From contig NZ_QGDC01000003.1 of the NCBI RefSeq assembly GCF_003324525.1, forward strand, positions 421,399 through 485,398: a DNA stretch of 64,000 nt. Reading direction: 5' to 3'. Below the pieces are notes generated by a model. That model did no database searches and was not told the DNA's origin. It was given only the letters and a program-made list of their open reading frames with translations. The position numbers and the translations under genes are program-made. Source of the stretch: Mucilaginibacter hurinus. Its GTDB lineage: Bacteria; Bacteroidota; Bacteroidia; Sphingobacteriales; Sphingobacteriaceae. Positions 26,843 to 36,152 of the stretch are shown here, in pieces. How positions within the stretch are numbered: position 1 is the stretch's first letter; each line of letters begins with the position of its first letter.

Positions 26843-28204
26843 CTAAAACAATTCTACTAACCGCTCCAAAGCCATACCCCTTGAACCCTTTATCAAAATT
26901 GTGGAGTTTTTAATCGGGTTAGCCCGTAAAGCAATAATGGCTTCTTCGGCAGTTGCATAAAAAACCCCGCCGGCAGCGGATTGGTTGGCTGCCATAAAAT
27001 CTTTTCCAATAAAAATACGCTCTTCAACCTCCGCTTCAAAAGCCTTTTGAATCACGGCCAGATGCTCCGCCGGCGATTCATCGCCCAATTCAAACATATC
27101 GCCTAAAATAAGCACTTTACGGTCGGCCGTTATTTTGTCAATATTATCAATGGCCACCATCATACTGCTCGGATTGGCATTGTAGTAGTCGCACACCAGG
27201 GTATTGGTGCCGGTTTGTACTATTTGGGAACGGTTATTTTTAGGCTGATAGCCTTCAACGCCATTGTTTACCTGTACAGGCGTTAACCCCAGGTGAATGC
27301 CAATAGCTATTGCGGCTAAAATATTATCCAGGTTGTAAACGCCTGTAAGCTGCGAACGCACTGTGTGCGTATCGTCATAACCCTTCTGCCGCCACTCCAA
27401 CGCCAAATGTGGTGAGTTTTCTATCAATTTACCGGTAATCAAATTATCATTATCCTTTGTACCATAGTAAATCACATTGCGCATAGTACGTTGAGCGGCC
27501 ATTTGGAGCAGGGTATTGTCATCATTATTTATAAATACAATTCCTCCATCTTCGCCATGATGTTCATGCCGTATGCCAGGCGCTATTTTTTCAGGTGACT
27601 GGAGGGCTAAATAATCATATAGTTCTCCTTTTGCCTTTTTCACTCCTTCTACACCGCCAAAACCCTCTAAATGCGCTTTGCCAACATTAGTGATAAGCCC
27701 ATGGGTGGGCCAGGCAATACTGCATAAAAAATCTATTTCTTTTTGATGATTGGCGCCCATCTCAATTACCGCCGCCTCGTGGCTGTCGTCAACAGTTAAA
27801 ATAGTTAGCGGTACACCTATATGGTTATTCAGGTTACCTTGCGTAGACTGTGTTTTATAATGTTGCGACAGTACCGCATTAATCAACTCCTTGGTGGTAG
27901 TTTTACCATTGGTGCCGGTTAACCCGATAACCGGGATATTCAACTGTTTGCGATGGTACCGTGCCAGATCCTGTAAAGCGTTAAGTACATCATTCACTAA
28001 AATATACTGTTCGCCCAGGCGATATTTGGCATTGTCAATAACTACATAGGCCGCACCTGCTTGTATTGCCTGCTCAGCAAAAGTGTTGGCATCAAACTTT
28101 TCCCCCTTCAAGGCGAAAAAAATACAGCCCGGCGCTATTCTGCGCGTATCAGTACTTATAACCGGGTGTTGTAAATAAATGTTGTAAAGCTTATCGGTTG
28201 TCAT
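26843..28204 (-). CDS. murF: UDP-N-acetylmuramoyl-tripeptide--D-alanyl-D-alanine ligase
   Basis: Adds D-Ala-D-Ala to the UDP-MurNAc-tripeptide, the last cytoplasmic step of murein precursor synthesis. The 453 residues have the Mur ligase architecture: an N-terminal substrate domain, the ATP loop GTNGKTTTKE at about 97-106, and the central EMGANHQKEI. Late segments NNRSQIV and DYYNANPSSM followed by ILGDMFELG are typical of MurF rather than MurC, D or E. It is at the end of the leftward polA block, separated by 155 bases, and away from the dcw cluster where murF often lies. Confidence 0.95.
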   Translation of the reverse strand: MTTDKLYNIYLQHPVISTDTRRIAPGCIFFALKGEKFDANTFAEQAIQAGAAYVVIDNAKYRLGEQYILVNDVLNALQDLARYHRKQLNIPVIGLTGTNGKTTTKELINAVLSQHYKTQSTQGNLNNHIGVPLTILTVDDSHEAAVIEMGANHQKEIDFLCSIAWPTHGLITNVGKAHLEGFGGVEGVKKAKGELYDYLALQSPEKIAPGIRHEHHGEDGGIVFINNDDNTLLQMAAQRTMRNVIYYGTKDNDNLITGKLIENSPHLALEWRQKGYDDTHTVRSQLTGVYNLDNILAAIAIGIHLGLTPVQVNNGVEGYQPKNNRSQIVQTGTNTLVCDYYNANPSSMMVAIDNIDKITADRKVLILGDMFELGDESPAEHLAVIQKAFEAEVEERIFIGKDFMAANQSAAGGVFYATAEEAIIALRANPIKNSTILIKGSRGMALERLVELF

Positions 28205-28359
28205 ATTAGCTCAAAAGAATAGGATCTTTTATCTTCTAATTACTTTAGCCATTTGCGGCGCCACAGTTACTAATCTTTCAAGTATCGTCTTGTGCCTTAC
28301 AATGGCACTTTAATTCATCTGTCACATTTTGCAATATCGCGCTTCGCGATTTAAACGGG

Positions 28360-31170
28360 TTAATGCGCCTCTAACCAATTTAACCCGCTGCCTATTTCAA
28401 CTATTATCGGCACCTCAGTTTTAATGGCATTTTTCATGTTATCAACTATAATGGGTTTAATTAATTCCACTTCGTCTTGCGGTGCATCAAAAACCAATTC
28501 GTCATGCACCTGCATAGTCATTTTAGCCTGTACATTTTTGGCCTTAAATTCATTATGGATATTAATCATAGCTATCTTGATCATGTCGGCGGCCGAACCC
28601 TGTATAGGAGCATTAATTGCATTTCGCTCGGCGAAGCCCCGCACGGTTTGATTTGCCGAATTAATATCCCGCAAGTATCGCCTGCGACCCATCAGCGTAT
28701 TTACATAACCATTTTCGCGCGCGAAGTTCATGGTATCGCTCATATACCTTTTAATGCCCGGGAACTGAATAAAATATTGCTCGATAATTTCGGCTGCTTC
28801 TTTACGCGGGATGCCTAAATTTTGCGATAATCCAAATGCCGACTGCCCGTAAATAATACCAAAATTTACCGCCTTGGCATTACGGCGCTGGGTGCTGTCA
28901 ACTTCATTTACAGGCACACCATATACGTTAGCTGCAGTAGCGGTATGAATATCTATGCCGTCAATAAAGGCTTGCATCATGTTTTCGTCGCGGCTTATCT
29001 CGGCAATTATACGCAACTCTATTTGCGAATAATCTGCAGATACGATAATGTGCCCGCTATCACGCGGAATAAAAGCCTTACGCACCTCACGGCCACGCTC
29101 GGTACGTATAGGAATGTTTTGCAGGTTAGGATTTTGCGAACTTAACCGGCCCGTAGCGGCTACCGCCTGGTTGTATGAGGTATGAACCCGGCCTGTTTTA
29201 GGGTTCACCATCTGCGGTAATGCGTCAACGTAAGTTGACTTTAATTTCAGTAACTGGCGGAAATCAAGAATATCACGTACTATATCGCTCTTTGTTGATA
29301 AAGCCGTTAACACATCTTCACCTGTCTGATATTGGCCGGTCTTGGTCTTTTTAGCTTTAGGGTCTAGCTGCAGTTTTTCAAATAATACCTCGCCCAATTG
29401 CTTCGGGGACGAAATATTAAAACGCACCCCTGCCTTTTCATAGACAACTTTTTCCAGCTTACCCAAATCCGATTCCAGCTCTTTCGAAAACTCCTTTAGC
29501 GTGTCTATATCAATCTTTACCCCTTCGCACTCCATGTCAGCCAACACATATATCAGCGGATGCTCTATCTCATTTATTAATTTTTCGGCTTCGGCCTGTT
29601 TAAGTTTTGGCTCAAATACCTGCTTAAGCTGTAATGTGATATCAGCATCCTCGGCAGCATAATCTTTTATCTTTTCTATCTCCACATCGCGCATGTTGCC
29701 CTGGTTTTTACCTTTCGGGCCTATAAGGGTGGTTATTGACACTGGGGTGTAGTTAAGATAGTTTTCGGCCAGGATATCCATGTTATGGCGTGTGTCAGGG
29801 TCCAGCACGTAGTGTGCCAGCATCGTATCAAAGAGTTTGCCTTTTATATTCAGACCATACCACTTCAGCGTCATTAAATCAAACTTAATGTTTTGGCCAA
29901 TTTTACCTATAGCCGGATCCTCCAAAACAGGTTTAAATTCTGCCACAAGTGCTTTAGCGTCGGTTTCGTTATGGGGTACCGGCACATACCACGCTTCGCC
30001 CGGTTTTATGGCAAATGACAGTCCTACCAGTTCGCAATGGTTAGCATCTGTACCGGTAGTTTCAGTATCAAAGCAAATGTCCTTTTGCTGCTTTAGCAAC
30101 CTTATCAGTTCCGCCCGCTTCTCAGGCGTATCGGCCAAATGGTACTCATGCTCAGTAGTAGCAATACTCTTTGCTGCAACCGGCACTTCGGGTTCGGTAA
30201 TATCCTGCACATCAACCGTTAAACTGGTGTAGCCGGCATTAACGGGATTACCGAAAAGATCGGTTTGTACTGGGGCCGCTTTCATTTCAGTAACACTGAA
30301 CTCTTCACCAAACACTCGCTTACCAATGGTGCGGAACTCCAGCTCGGCAAATAATGGCTCCAGTAAATCCCGGCTGGGCGCACATATCTCCAGCCCGGCT
30401 TCATCTAATTCAACCGGCGAATCCAGATTTATAGTGGCTAATCTTTTTGACAGGAGACCCTGCTCGGCATATTGTATTACATTCTCTTGCAGCTTACCTT
30501 TCAACTCGTGGCTATTGGCAATTATATTCTCTACTGAACCATATTGTTTAATAAGCGCTTTAGCCGTTTTCTCTCCAATACCAGGTATGCCGGGTATATT
30601 GTCCACCGCGTCGCCCCAAAGACCTAAAATGTCTATCACTTGTTCCACCCGCTCTACTTCCCACTTAGCCAGTACCTCCTTTACGCCCAGTATCTCCATA
30701 TCGTTACCCATACGGGCGGGTTTATATATCCTTATGTTTTCTGATACCAGCTGCGCAAAATCCTTATCCGGCGTCATGCAATACACCTGGTAACCTTTTG
30801 CCTCTGCTTTTTTTGCAAGGGTGCCAATTATATCGTCAGCCTCAAAACCATCAGCAGTAATAACAGGGATATTAAAACCCAATATAACTTTTATCACATA
30901 GGGTAAAGCTGCCGAAAGATCTTCAGGCATGGCCTGCCGCTGGGCTTTATAAGCTTCAAACTCGGTATGGCGTTCGGTAGGTGCATCTGTGTCAAACACC
31001 ACGGCCATGTGCGTAGGCTTTTCTTTACGAATTACATCAAGAAGCGTGTTGGTAAAACCCATTACTGCTGACGTATTCATACCTGCAGACGTAAATCGCG
31101 GGTTTTTGCTTAGCGCGAAGTGAGCCCGGTAGATAAGGGCCATGCCGTCCAAAAGAAAGAGTTTTTTCAT
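28360..31170 (-). CDS. polA: DNA polymerase I
   Basis: Gap-filling and Okazaki-fragment polymerase. The 936 residues contain three parts. The 5'-3' exonuclease (about 1-290) has DTDAPTERH, EADDIIGTLA and the helix-hairpin-helix IPGIPGIGEKTA. A 3'-5' exonuclease domain retains DTETTGTDA and the NIKFDLM-type motif. The polymerase has motif A DYSQIELR, motif B RRNAKAVNFGIIYG and motif C QVHDELVFD. All catalytic acids seem present, so proofreading is probably active. The length is typical. A short ATCGCG/CGCGAT hairpin (28336-28350) lies just past the stop codon but lacks a T-run. Confidence 0.98.
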   Translation of the reverse strand: MKKLFLLDGMALIYRAHFALSKNPRFTSAGMNTSAVMGFTNTLLDVIRKEKPTHMAVVFDTDAPTERHTEFEAYKAQRQAMPEDLSAALPYVIKVILGFNIPVITADGFEADDIIGTLAKKAEAKGYQVYCMTPDKDFAQLVSENIRIYKPARMGNDMEILGVKEVLAKWEVERVEQVIDILGLWGDAVDNIPGIPGIGEKTAKALIKQYGSVENIIANSHELKGKLQENVIQYAEQGLLSKRLATINLDSPVELDEAGLEICAPSRDLLEPLFAELEFRTIGKRVFGEEFSVTEMKAAPVQTDLFGNPVNAGYTSLTVDVQDITEPEVPVAAKSIATTEHEYHLADTPEKRAELIRLLKQQKDICFDTETTGTDANHCELVGLSFAIKPGEAWYVPVPHNETDAKALVAEFKPVLEDPAIGKIGQNIKFDLMTLKWYGLNIKGKLFDTMLAHYVLDPDTRHNMDILAENYLNYTPVSITTLIGPKGKNQGNMRDVEIEKIKDYAAEDADITLQLKQVFEPKLKQAEAEKLINEIEHPLIYVLADMECEGVKIDIDTLKEFSKELESDLGKLEKVVYEKAGVRFNISSPKQLGEVLFEKLQLDPKAKKTKTGQYQTGEDVLTALSTKSDIVRDILDFRQLLKLKSTYVDALPQMVNPKTGRVHTSYNQAVAATGRLSSQNPNLQNIPIRTERGREVRKAFIPRDSGHIIVSADYSQIELRIIAEISRDENMMQAFIDGIDIHTATAANVYGVPVNEVDSTQRRNAKAVNFGIIYGQSAFGLSQNLGIPRKEAAEIIEQYFIQFPGIKRYMSDTMNFARENGYVNTLMGRRRYLRDINSANQTVRGFAERNAINAPIQGSAADMIKIAMINIHNEFKAKNVQAKMTMQVHDELVFDAPQDEVELIKPIIVDNMKNAIKTEVPIIVEIGSGLNWLEAH

Positions 31171-31176
31171 TTTATT

Positions 31177-31300
31177 TTGATTTCACAGATGCCGTAGTGT
31201 TTTCACCGATAGCTTTTTTATTATCTCAGTGAATTCAAAAGTACAATTTATGTGAAGCTTATCACAGAAAAGAATAAGTGAAATCAACAAATAATCGGTG
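31177..31300. repeat. Degenerate inverted-repeat element upstream of polA
   Basis: TTGATTTCAC (31177-31186) and its exact complement (31278-31287) form 10-bp arms 91 bases apart. A second pair, CACCGAT (31204-31210) and ATCGGTG (31294-31300), crosses them. The wording resembles a dispersed GATTTCACAGAT/ATCGGTGTAATC repeat of many genomes. It fills most of the tag-polA gap. Confidence 0.4.
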
Positions 31301-31305
31301 TAATC

Positions 31306-31872
31306 CTATTTAAAATTACAGCCATATATATGATCATTCACCATACCGGTAGCCTGCATGTACGCGTAACAAATAGTGCTTCCGAAAAACTTGAAACCCC
31401 GCTTTTTCATATCCTTGCTTATGGCATCGCTCTCGGGCGTGCTGGCCGGCAAGTCGCTCATTCCCTCGGGGTGGTTAATAATTGGTTTACCGCCCGGCAT
31501 AAAGCTGTACATATAGTTATTAAACGAGCCGAACTCCTTTTGTATGCCGATGAATAATTTGGCGTTGCTAATGGCTGCCAGTATTTTTAAGCGGTTACGG
31601 ACAATGCCGGCATCCTGCATAAGCCGTTCCACATCGTTATCGGTAAAAGCCGCAACCTTATTTACCTCAAACTCTGCAAATGCTTTACGGTACCCTTCGC
31701 GGCGCCGTAAAATAGTTATCCAACTCAGCCCGGCCTGTGCTGATTCCAGTATCAGAAACTCGAACAACACTTTATCATCATTCACCTCTTTACCCCACTC
31801 TTCATCGTGGTATTTAACGTAAAGTTCGTCCGTGCCGGGCCATGCGCACCGGGTTAAGTGATTAGTTGTCAT
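31306..31872 (-). CDS. tag: DNA-3-methyladenine glycosylase I
   Basis: Base-excision enzyme that removes 3-methyladenine. The 188 residues contain the Tag zinc ligands in the known pattern: Cys9 and His22 at the N-terminus, His181 and Cys185 at the C-terminus (HIYGC). The family motifs YHDEEWG and ESAQAGLSW are present. The start overlaps the end of the glycosyltransferase gene by four bases, so it is translationally coupled although functionally unrelated. Confidence 0.96.
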   Translation of the reverse strand: MTTNHLTRCAWPGTDELYVKYHDEEWGKEVNDDKVLFEFLILESAQAGLSWITILRRREGYRKAFAEFEVNKVAAFTDNDVERLMQDAGIVRNRLKILAAISNAKLFIGIQKEFGSFNNYMYSFMPGGKPIINHPEGMSDLPASTPESDAISKDMKKRGFKFFGSTICYAYMQATGMVNDHIYGCNFK

Positions 31873-33020
31873 TTTACTGTTCTCCCTTTCCAGGAATATT
31901 TACTGGTGTTGCCCAGCATACCCACGTAAACAAAGTATAACACATGAATGGGCGATAGCAAGATGAGCAGCGCCATAAGTTTTGTACGTTTCAAAAACAG
32001 CGTTATAGGTAAAAGAAACATGGCTTCAAATACATATTTAAGCACAAACTGCACCATAAAAAGTTTAAAGAACCAAATATCATAAAAACTCAGCAGCGCA
32101 TTTACTAACAATGATAAATTGAACAACCAGATTAATACCGCAAGTGCAACCACCCTTTTATCTTTGTACTTGGTTGATTTTGATGCCCAGCGCCGGCGTT
32201 GCTGTAGAAACTCCTGCAAGGTATGTTTAGCATGGGTGTATACTATAGCATCACGGTGTTTGAGGAACACGATGCGGCCGGGATATTTTACCGCTACTTT
32301 TTGCAACAATAATTCATCATCGCCCGATGCCAGTTCATCAATGCCTTTAAAGCCGCCCACTTCGTAAAATACATCCTTGCGGTAGGCAAAATTTGCACCA
32401 TTACAGGTAGATGCCCTTTTGTTACCAATAAAGGAGGCGCCTATACCTACCAAATAGGCAAACTCAAGCGTTTGCAAACGTTCAAACAGCGTTTTTTCTT
32501 CGAAATAAGTTACCGGTGACGATATCATCACAGGGTTAGCCGTTTCATAATGTGAAACAACGGTTGACAGCCATTTGGGCCCCATACGGCAATCGGCATC
32601 AGTAGCTACCATCAATTCGCCTGTGGACAAACTAATTGCTTCCGCAATCGCTTTTTTCTTGTAAGAATTGAGTGCTTCACCCGCACGCATCTGATGCAGC
32701 CGCACGCCCTGTGAACTATAATTTCTTATAATCTCGGCAGTGCGGTCGGTTGAGTGGTCATCAACAATAATAATTTCGGTAAGGTGTTTGGGGTAGTCTT
32801 GTGCCAGTATGTCTTCAATTGTGAGGTGTATGCCTGCCTCTTCATTTCGCGCGGCAATCAACACCGTTATCTTGGTAGTAAGTTGCAGAGGCTGTGTATC
32901 AGGCCGCCGCAAATTGGCCCATCCCCTTATAAGATACAGTAACACTACCAGGTAGTAACCCGTAAGCAGCAGCGATATTATACTATGCGTCGCGATCAAA
33001 GAATTTAAGTTTAAAAACAA
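31869..33020 (-). CDS. Membrane glycosyltransferase, family 2
   Basis: Processive-type GT2 enzyme of 383 residues. An N-terminal membrane helix precedes the catalytic domain with VLIAARNEEAGI, the first Asp motif EIIIVDDHSTD, the DAD motif VATDADCRMG, and QQRRRWASK (the QxxRW motif). Three to four C-terminal membrane helices follow. The sugar donor and product are unknown; likely products are lipid-linked or surface glycans. It overlaps the upstream YbhN-like gene by 38 bases, suggesting that the two act on the same lipid or envelope pathway. Confidence 0.92.
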   Translation of the reverse strand: MFLNLNSLIATHSIISLLLTGYYLVVLLYLIRGWANLRRPDTQPLQLTTKITVLIAARNEEAGIHLTIEDILAQDYPKHLTEIIIVDDHSTDRTAEIIRNYSSQGVRLHQMRAGEALNSYKKKAIAEAISLSTGELMVATDADCRMGPKWLSTVVSHYETANPVMISSPVTYFEEKTLFERLQTLEFAYLVGIGASFIGNKRASTCNGANFAYRKDVFYEVGGFKGIDELASGDDELLLQKVAVKYPGRIVFLKHRDAIVYTHAKHTLQEFLQQRRRWASKSTKYKDKRVVALAVLIWLFNLSLLVNALLSFYDIWFFKLFMVQFVLKYVFEAMFLLPITLFLKRTKLMALLILLSPIHVLYFVYVGMLGNTSKYSWKGRTVK

Positions 33021-33963
33021 ATAAGCAGCCTATTACGGCCGGTATAACTAAGTTGATGAGCCAGATAAGCGACACACACACTACTACGGCAATCTGTTGA
33101 TCAGTAATGCCGGCAAAGAGGGTCGCTGCTGTAAAGCTACGCACACCAATGTCAAAAATGTCAAGTGACGGCAAAGCTGACTGTATAATGAGAAAGGTAA
33201 ATACCATCATCGCTATGGTTAACATCGGTATTTCGGGCAGCAGTAAGTGAATAAGCAAGTAATATTGCAAAGTAAACACCAAAAAGCGGGCGAGCGAGTA
33301 TAAAAGTATAACAAATAACTCGGTGGTATGGTAACGATCCATGATACCGAAGAACTTATTGTACTTTTTAATAAATCTTACCCTGTTTAACAGCTTTACC
33401 ATTAACCCTATGTTAAAGTAGAACAGGGATAGCAAGAACAAAAATGCGGCTACAAATACTACGATACAGGCAAAATATAAGCCATTTAAGTACTGCATTT
33501 TAAAATTGTAAATAAACCATAGCGCGCCTATCAGCCCCAAAATGTTGGTTACCAGGTTTTGGCCAAGCCCACCAACAATCATGGCAAACAGCCCGTGTAT
33601 GCGTTTGCGGTTTGGCAGAAACATAATCCGCCCCCCATATTCGCCCACCCGGTTAGGGGTAATTATGGCCCACGTTAAACCACAGAAAACCGACTCAATA
33701 GCTTTCCAACGTGTAATGTCTACCAATTTACGGGTTACATACTGCCATTTAAGCGCCTCTAAAAACCAATTGATAAGCATTAAAACCGATACAGAAACAA
33801 GCGTTACAGTTACCTGTGTACTGTCGAGATTAATGATAAGCGACTTAAATTGCTGCAGATCACTATTTTTTGTTAAAAATTTATGATAAATAAACCAGGC
33901 AGCAAGCGCCAGTATGGCGGCCTTTAAAACCCATGATAATATTTTTTTTGTGGAGGTGGTCAA
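32983..33963 (-). CDS. Lysylphosphatidylglycerol synthase-like (YbhN/UPF0104) transmembrane protein
   Basis: A 326-residue polytopic protein with about eight hydrophobic helices and the conserved segment WAIITPNRVGEYGGRIMFLP, typical of the YbhN/AglD/MprF flippase-like superfamily. It lacks the soluble aminoacyl-transfer domain of MprF. Members are thought to move or flip lipids, but the function here is unproven. It heads the operon and its last 38 bases overlap the GT2 start. Confidence 0.88.
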   Translation of the reverse strand: MTTSTKKILSWVLKAAILALAAWFIYHKFLTKNSDLQQFKSLIINLDSTQVTVTLVSVSVLMLINWFLEALKWQYVTRKLVDITRWKAIESVFCGLTWAIITPNRVGEYGGRIMFLPNRKRIHGLFAMIVGGLGQNLVTNILGLIGALWFIYNFKMQYLNGLYFACIVVFVAAFLFLLSLFYFNIGLMVKLLNRVRFIKKYNKFFGIMDRYHTTELFVILLYSLARFLVFTLQYYLLIHLLLPEIPMLTIAMMVFTFLIIQSALPSLDIFDIGVRSFTAATLFAGITDQQIAVVVCVSLIWLINLVIPAVIGCLFVFKLKFFDRDA

Positions 33964-34157
33964 AAACTAAATTTTGCCAATATTACAAAAAAAGACAGGG
34001 CAAGTAGCACACACCGTTTTAAGTTACCTTATATCAAGCGTATTATTTTTAACATAAAGTGTTTAACCCATTATGGTTTTCAGCAAAAAACACCTAAAAT
34101 GTTACTTTTACCCGGGCGCTATTATTCCAGATTTACACGTTAGTCAATAATACCATT

Positions 34158-34730
34158 ATGAAACAGTTAATGATCTTTTTTTTATTGATTGCCGGTCAAC
34201 AAACAATCAATGCTCAAAATAGCAGAAACGATTACCACTCCGCCCGGGAAACTTATTTAAAACCCAATGACATACATGAATTTTTGGCCCAATACAGCGG
34301 CGAATGGACAGGCGAAATGAGTACATGGCTTTATCCGCAAAGCTCGGCCCAAAGGTTACCGCTAGCCGTTGTTGATAAAATGATTTTAGGCAACCGTTTT
34401 ATGCAGATGACCATAAATGGTACAATAACAGGCACGCCGTTTGAGTGTTTGATTACGCTTGGTTATAGCACAACTAATCAACGGTTTACAACAACTAATT
34501 TGGATAACCTGGGCACAGGTACCGTAACCCTTACGGGCTATTGGGTGTCGCCACGTAAAACTATTGAACTTTTTGGTGATATGCCTACGCCTGAAAATAC
34601 CGATGTAGTACATTTAAGGCAATTGATAAATTTCGTTGACAACGATACGTATGTTATTGAATATTTTGACAAACGTGCCGGACAACAAGAATTTAAAAAC
34701 CGAGAATTTCGTTTCAAGCGTAAAAAGTAG
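34158..34730 (+). CDS. DUF1579-like exported protein
   Basis: A 190-residue protein with a signal peptide (MIFFLLIAGQQTINAQ). Its beta-rich domain matches the DUF1579 pattern: 'LAQYSGEWTGEMSTW', 'MILGNRFMQMTINGTITGTPFE', 'ITLGYSTTNQRFTTTNLDN' and a C-terminal 'REFRFKRK'. The function of the family is unknown. It ends three bases from the convergent AraC-type gene. The nearby regulator may control it, but this is only a guess. Confidence 0.8.
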   Translation: MKQLMIFFLLIAGQQTINAQNSRNDYHSARETYLKPNDIHEFLAQYSGEWTGEMSTWLYPQSSAQRLPLAVVDKMILGNRFMQMTINGTITGTPFECLITLGYSTTNQRFTTTNLDNLGTGTVTLTGYWVSPRKTIELFGDMPTPENTDVVHLRQLINFVDNDTYVIEYFDKRAGQQEFKNREFRFKRKK

Positions 34731-34733
34731 TTA

Positions 34734-35597
34734 TTAATTAACTGCTGCCTTTAAATAACCGCCTCTAAACTTTTGTGGGGTGCATCCCTTAAACTTTTTA
34801 AACTGCCGGTAAAAAAACGGAAAACTCTCATACCCGCAGGCATAGCATATTTGAGAAACCGGCTCGTTAGTACTTATCAGCATTTTACAGGCCATGTTTA
34901 TCCGGTACTCATTCAAAAAATAAAAAAACGGTTTCCGCATCACTTTGCTAAAGAACCTAGAAAAAGATTCTTCACTCATAAATACTTTTTGCGACAGCAA
35001 CGCAAGGCTTAGCTTTTTTGAGTAATTATTTTCAATATAACTGAAAATGGTTTTTAACCGGTCATTTTCCGTAGTATTTAAGTTGTACTCAAAACCCTGG
35101 CTACACAAAATTTCATATTGCTTGCTTTGTGCGAGCCTGTTAAGCAACTGCAGTAACGCCATAAGCCTTTCAAACGCCGGAAGTTCAATAATCTTCATTA
35201 ATTCGTCACGCAATGAAATGGCTAATGACTTTTTAAACTTTAACCCATTTACTGAGAGTTGAAGCAGGTTTTTCAGCGGTTCAAACTCAGGGCGTTCAAG
35301 CCAACCCGTACCTATAAAGTCCTCACGCCATTGTATAACCACCGCCCTTGCAAGGTCCTGCTGGTCATTACTGTTTTTCCAGCGGTGAGGCAGGCCCGGG
35401 CCGAGTAATACCAGGTCATCATTTTCAAAATCTTCAAAGCTGTTGCCCACATACCTCACCCCACTACTCGATATGATATAAGTGAGTTCATACTCCGGAT
35501 GGTAGTGCCAGGGGTTGTCAAATTCCTCCATTTCCTGGTAGTGGGCTTTAAACGAATTTGAAGCCGCTGGCACGATAGCCTCATACTTAGGTTTCAT
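34734..35597 (-). CDS. AraC family transcriptional regulator with cupin sensor domain
   Basis: The 287 residues combine an N-terminal cupin-like domain (HYHPEYELTYI, GDDLVLLGPGLPHRW) with a C-terminal pair of helix-turn-helices (about 185-283: KLSLALLSQKVFMSEESFSRFF, then VSQICYACGYESFPFFYRQFKKFKG). Such regulators in Bacteroidota respond to sugars or related metabolites. It could control the neighbouring DUF1579 gene or distant loci. The ligand is unknown. Confidence 0.92.
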   Translation of the reverse strand: MKPKYEAIVPAASNSFKAHYQEMEEFDNPWHYHPEYELTYIISSSGVRYVGNSFEDFENDDLVLLGPGLPHRWKNSNDQQDLARAVVIQWREDFIGTGWLERPEFEPLKNLLQLSVNGLKFKKSLAISLRDELMKIIELPAFERLMALLQLLNRLAQSKQYEILCSQGFEYNLNTTENDRLKTIFSYIENNYSKKLSLALLSQKVFMSEESFSRFFSKVMRKPFFYFLNEYRINMACKMLISTNEPVSQICYACGYESFPFFYRQFKKFKGCTPQKFRGGYLKAAVN

Positions 35598-35881
35598 AAT
35601 TGCTTATTTGAACACAATCTAAATTATAAATATATGAATTGCAACAAAAAAAGTTAATATTTGCTGCGTCTGGTATAAGATTATAACCACTAAGCCGACT
35701 ATTTAGCTATCTGAAAATTTTGTAAAATAGTAAAGAGGGTGTTACAAGAGCTTTATTGAAATAATTTAGACTATTTTTGCAAAAAATAGAATATTTTATC
35801 CATATAATTGCATATCCTATTCAAATTTAAGGCGTTCTACCGCGCCATATATTCAGGATCGCCAAGCCTTATTTGTGTAAC

Positions 35882-36079
35882 ATGAAAAACGTAACTATGA
35901 GAGAGGTAGCTCTTTTTTTATTGCTTTGTATTATATCATTTGCTTTTTTATTATCGGTAGAGTCATGTGAAGAGCCGGCTGTAAAAGAGGCCGTTCAGGA
36001 GATCAAAGCCATATCTCACACCAGGCGAGGCAATCATGCAACGTCCAGGCCTGTAGCAATGGTGCAGGAATCAAATTAA
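35882..36079 (+). CDS. Small exported hypothetical protein
   Basis: A 65-residue frame from the ATG at 35882. It carries a hydrophobic segment (VALFLLLCIISFAFLLSVESC) that looks like a signal or lipoprotein peptide, followed by an acidic then basic, disordered-looking tail (RRGNHATSRP). No family is recognised. A good terminator lies 28 bases downstream of its stop, which supports it as a real transcription unit. TATTTTTG at 35772-35779 could be its -7 box. Confidence 0.5.
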   Translation: MKNVTMREVALFLLLCIISFAFLLSVESCEEPAVKEAVQEIKAISHTRRGNHATSRPVAMVQESN

Positions 36080-36106
36080 GAATTTATATCTATGAACAAA
36101 TATGAA

Positions 36107-36132
36107 AAGGGCGGCCTTCGCAGGTCGCCCTT
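36107..36132. terminator. Terminator between small exported protein gene and TonB receptor gene
   Basis: Arms AAGGGCGGCC (36107-36116) and GGTCGCCCTT (36123-36132) form a 10-bp stem with one G-U pair and a 6-base loop. It lies between two convergent genes. The T-run is short (TTCAATTGTT), so it may be weak in the plus direction. Confidence 0.6.
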
Positions 36133-36152
36133 CAATTGTTTATTAATATAAT

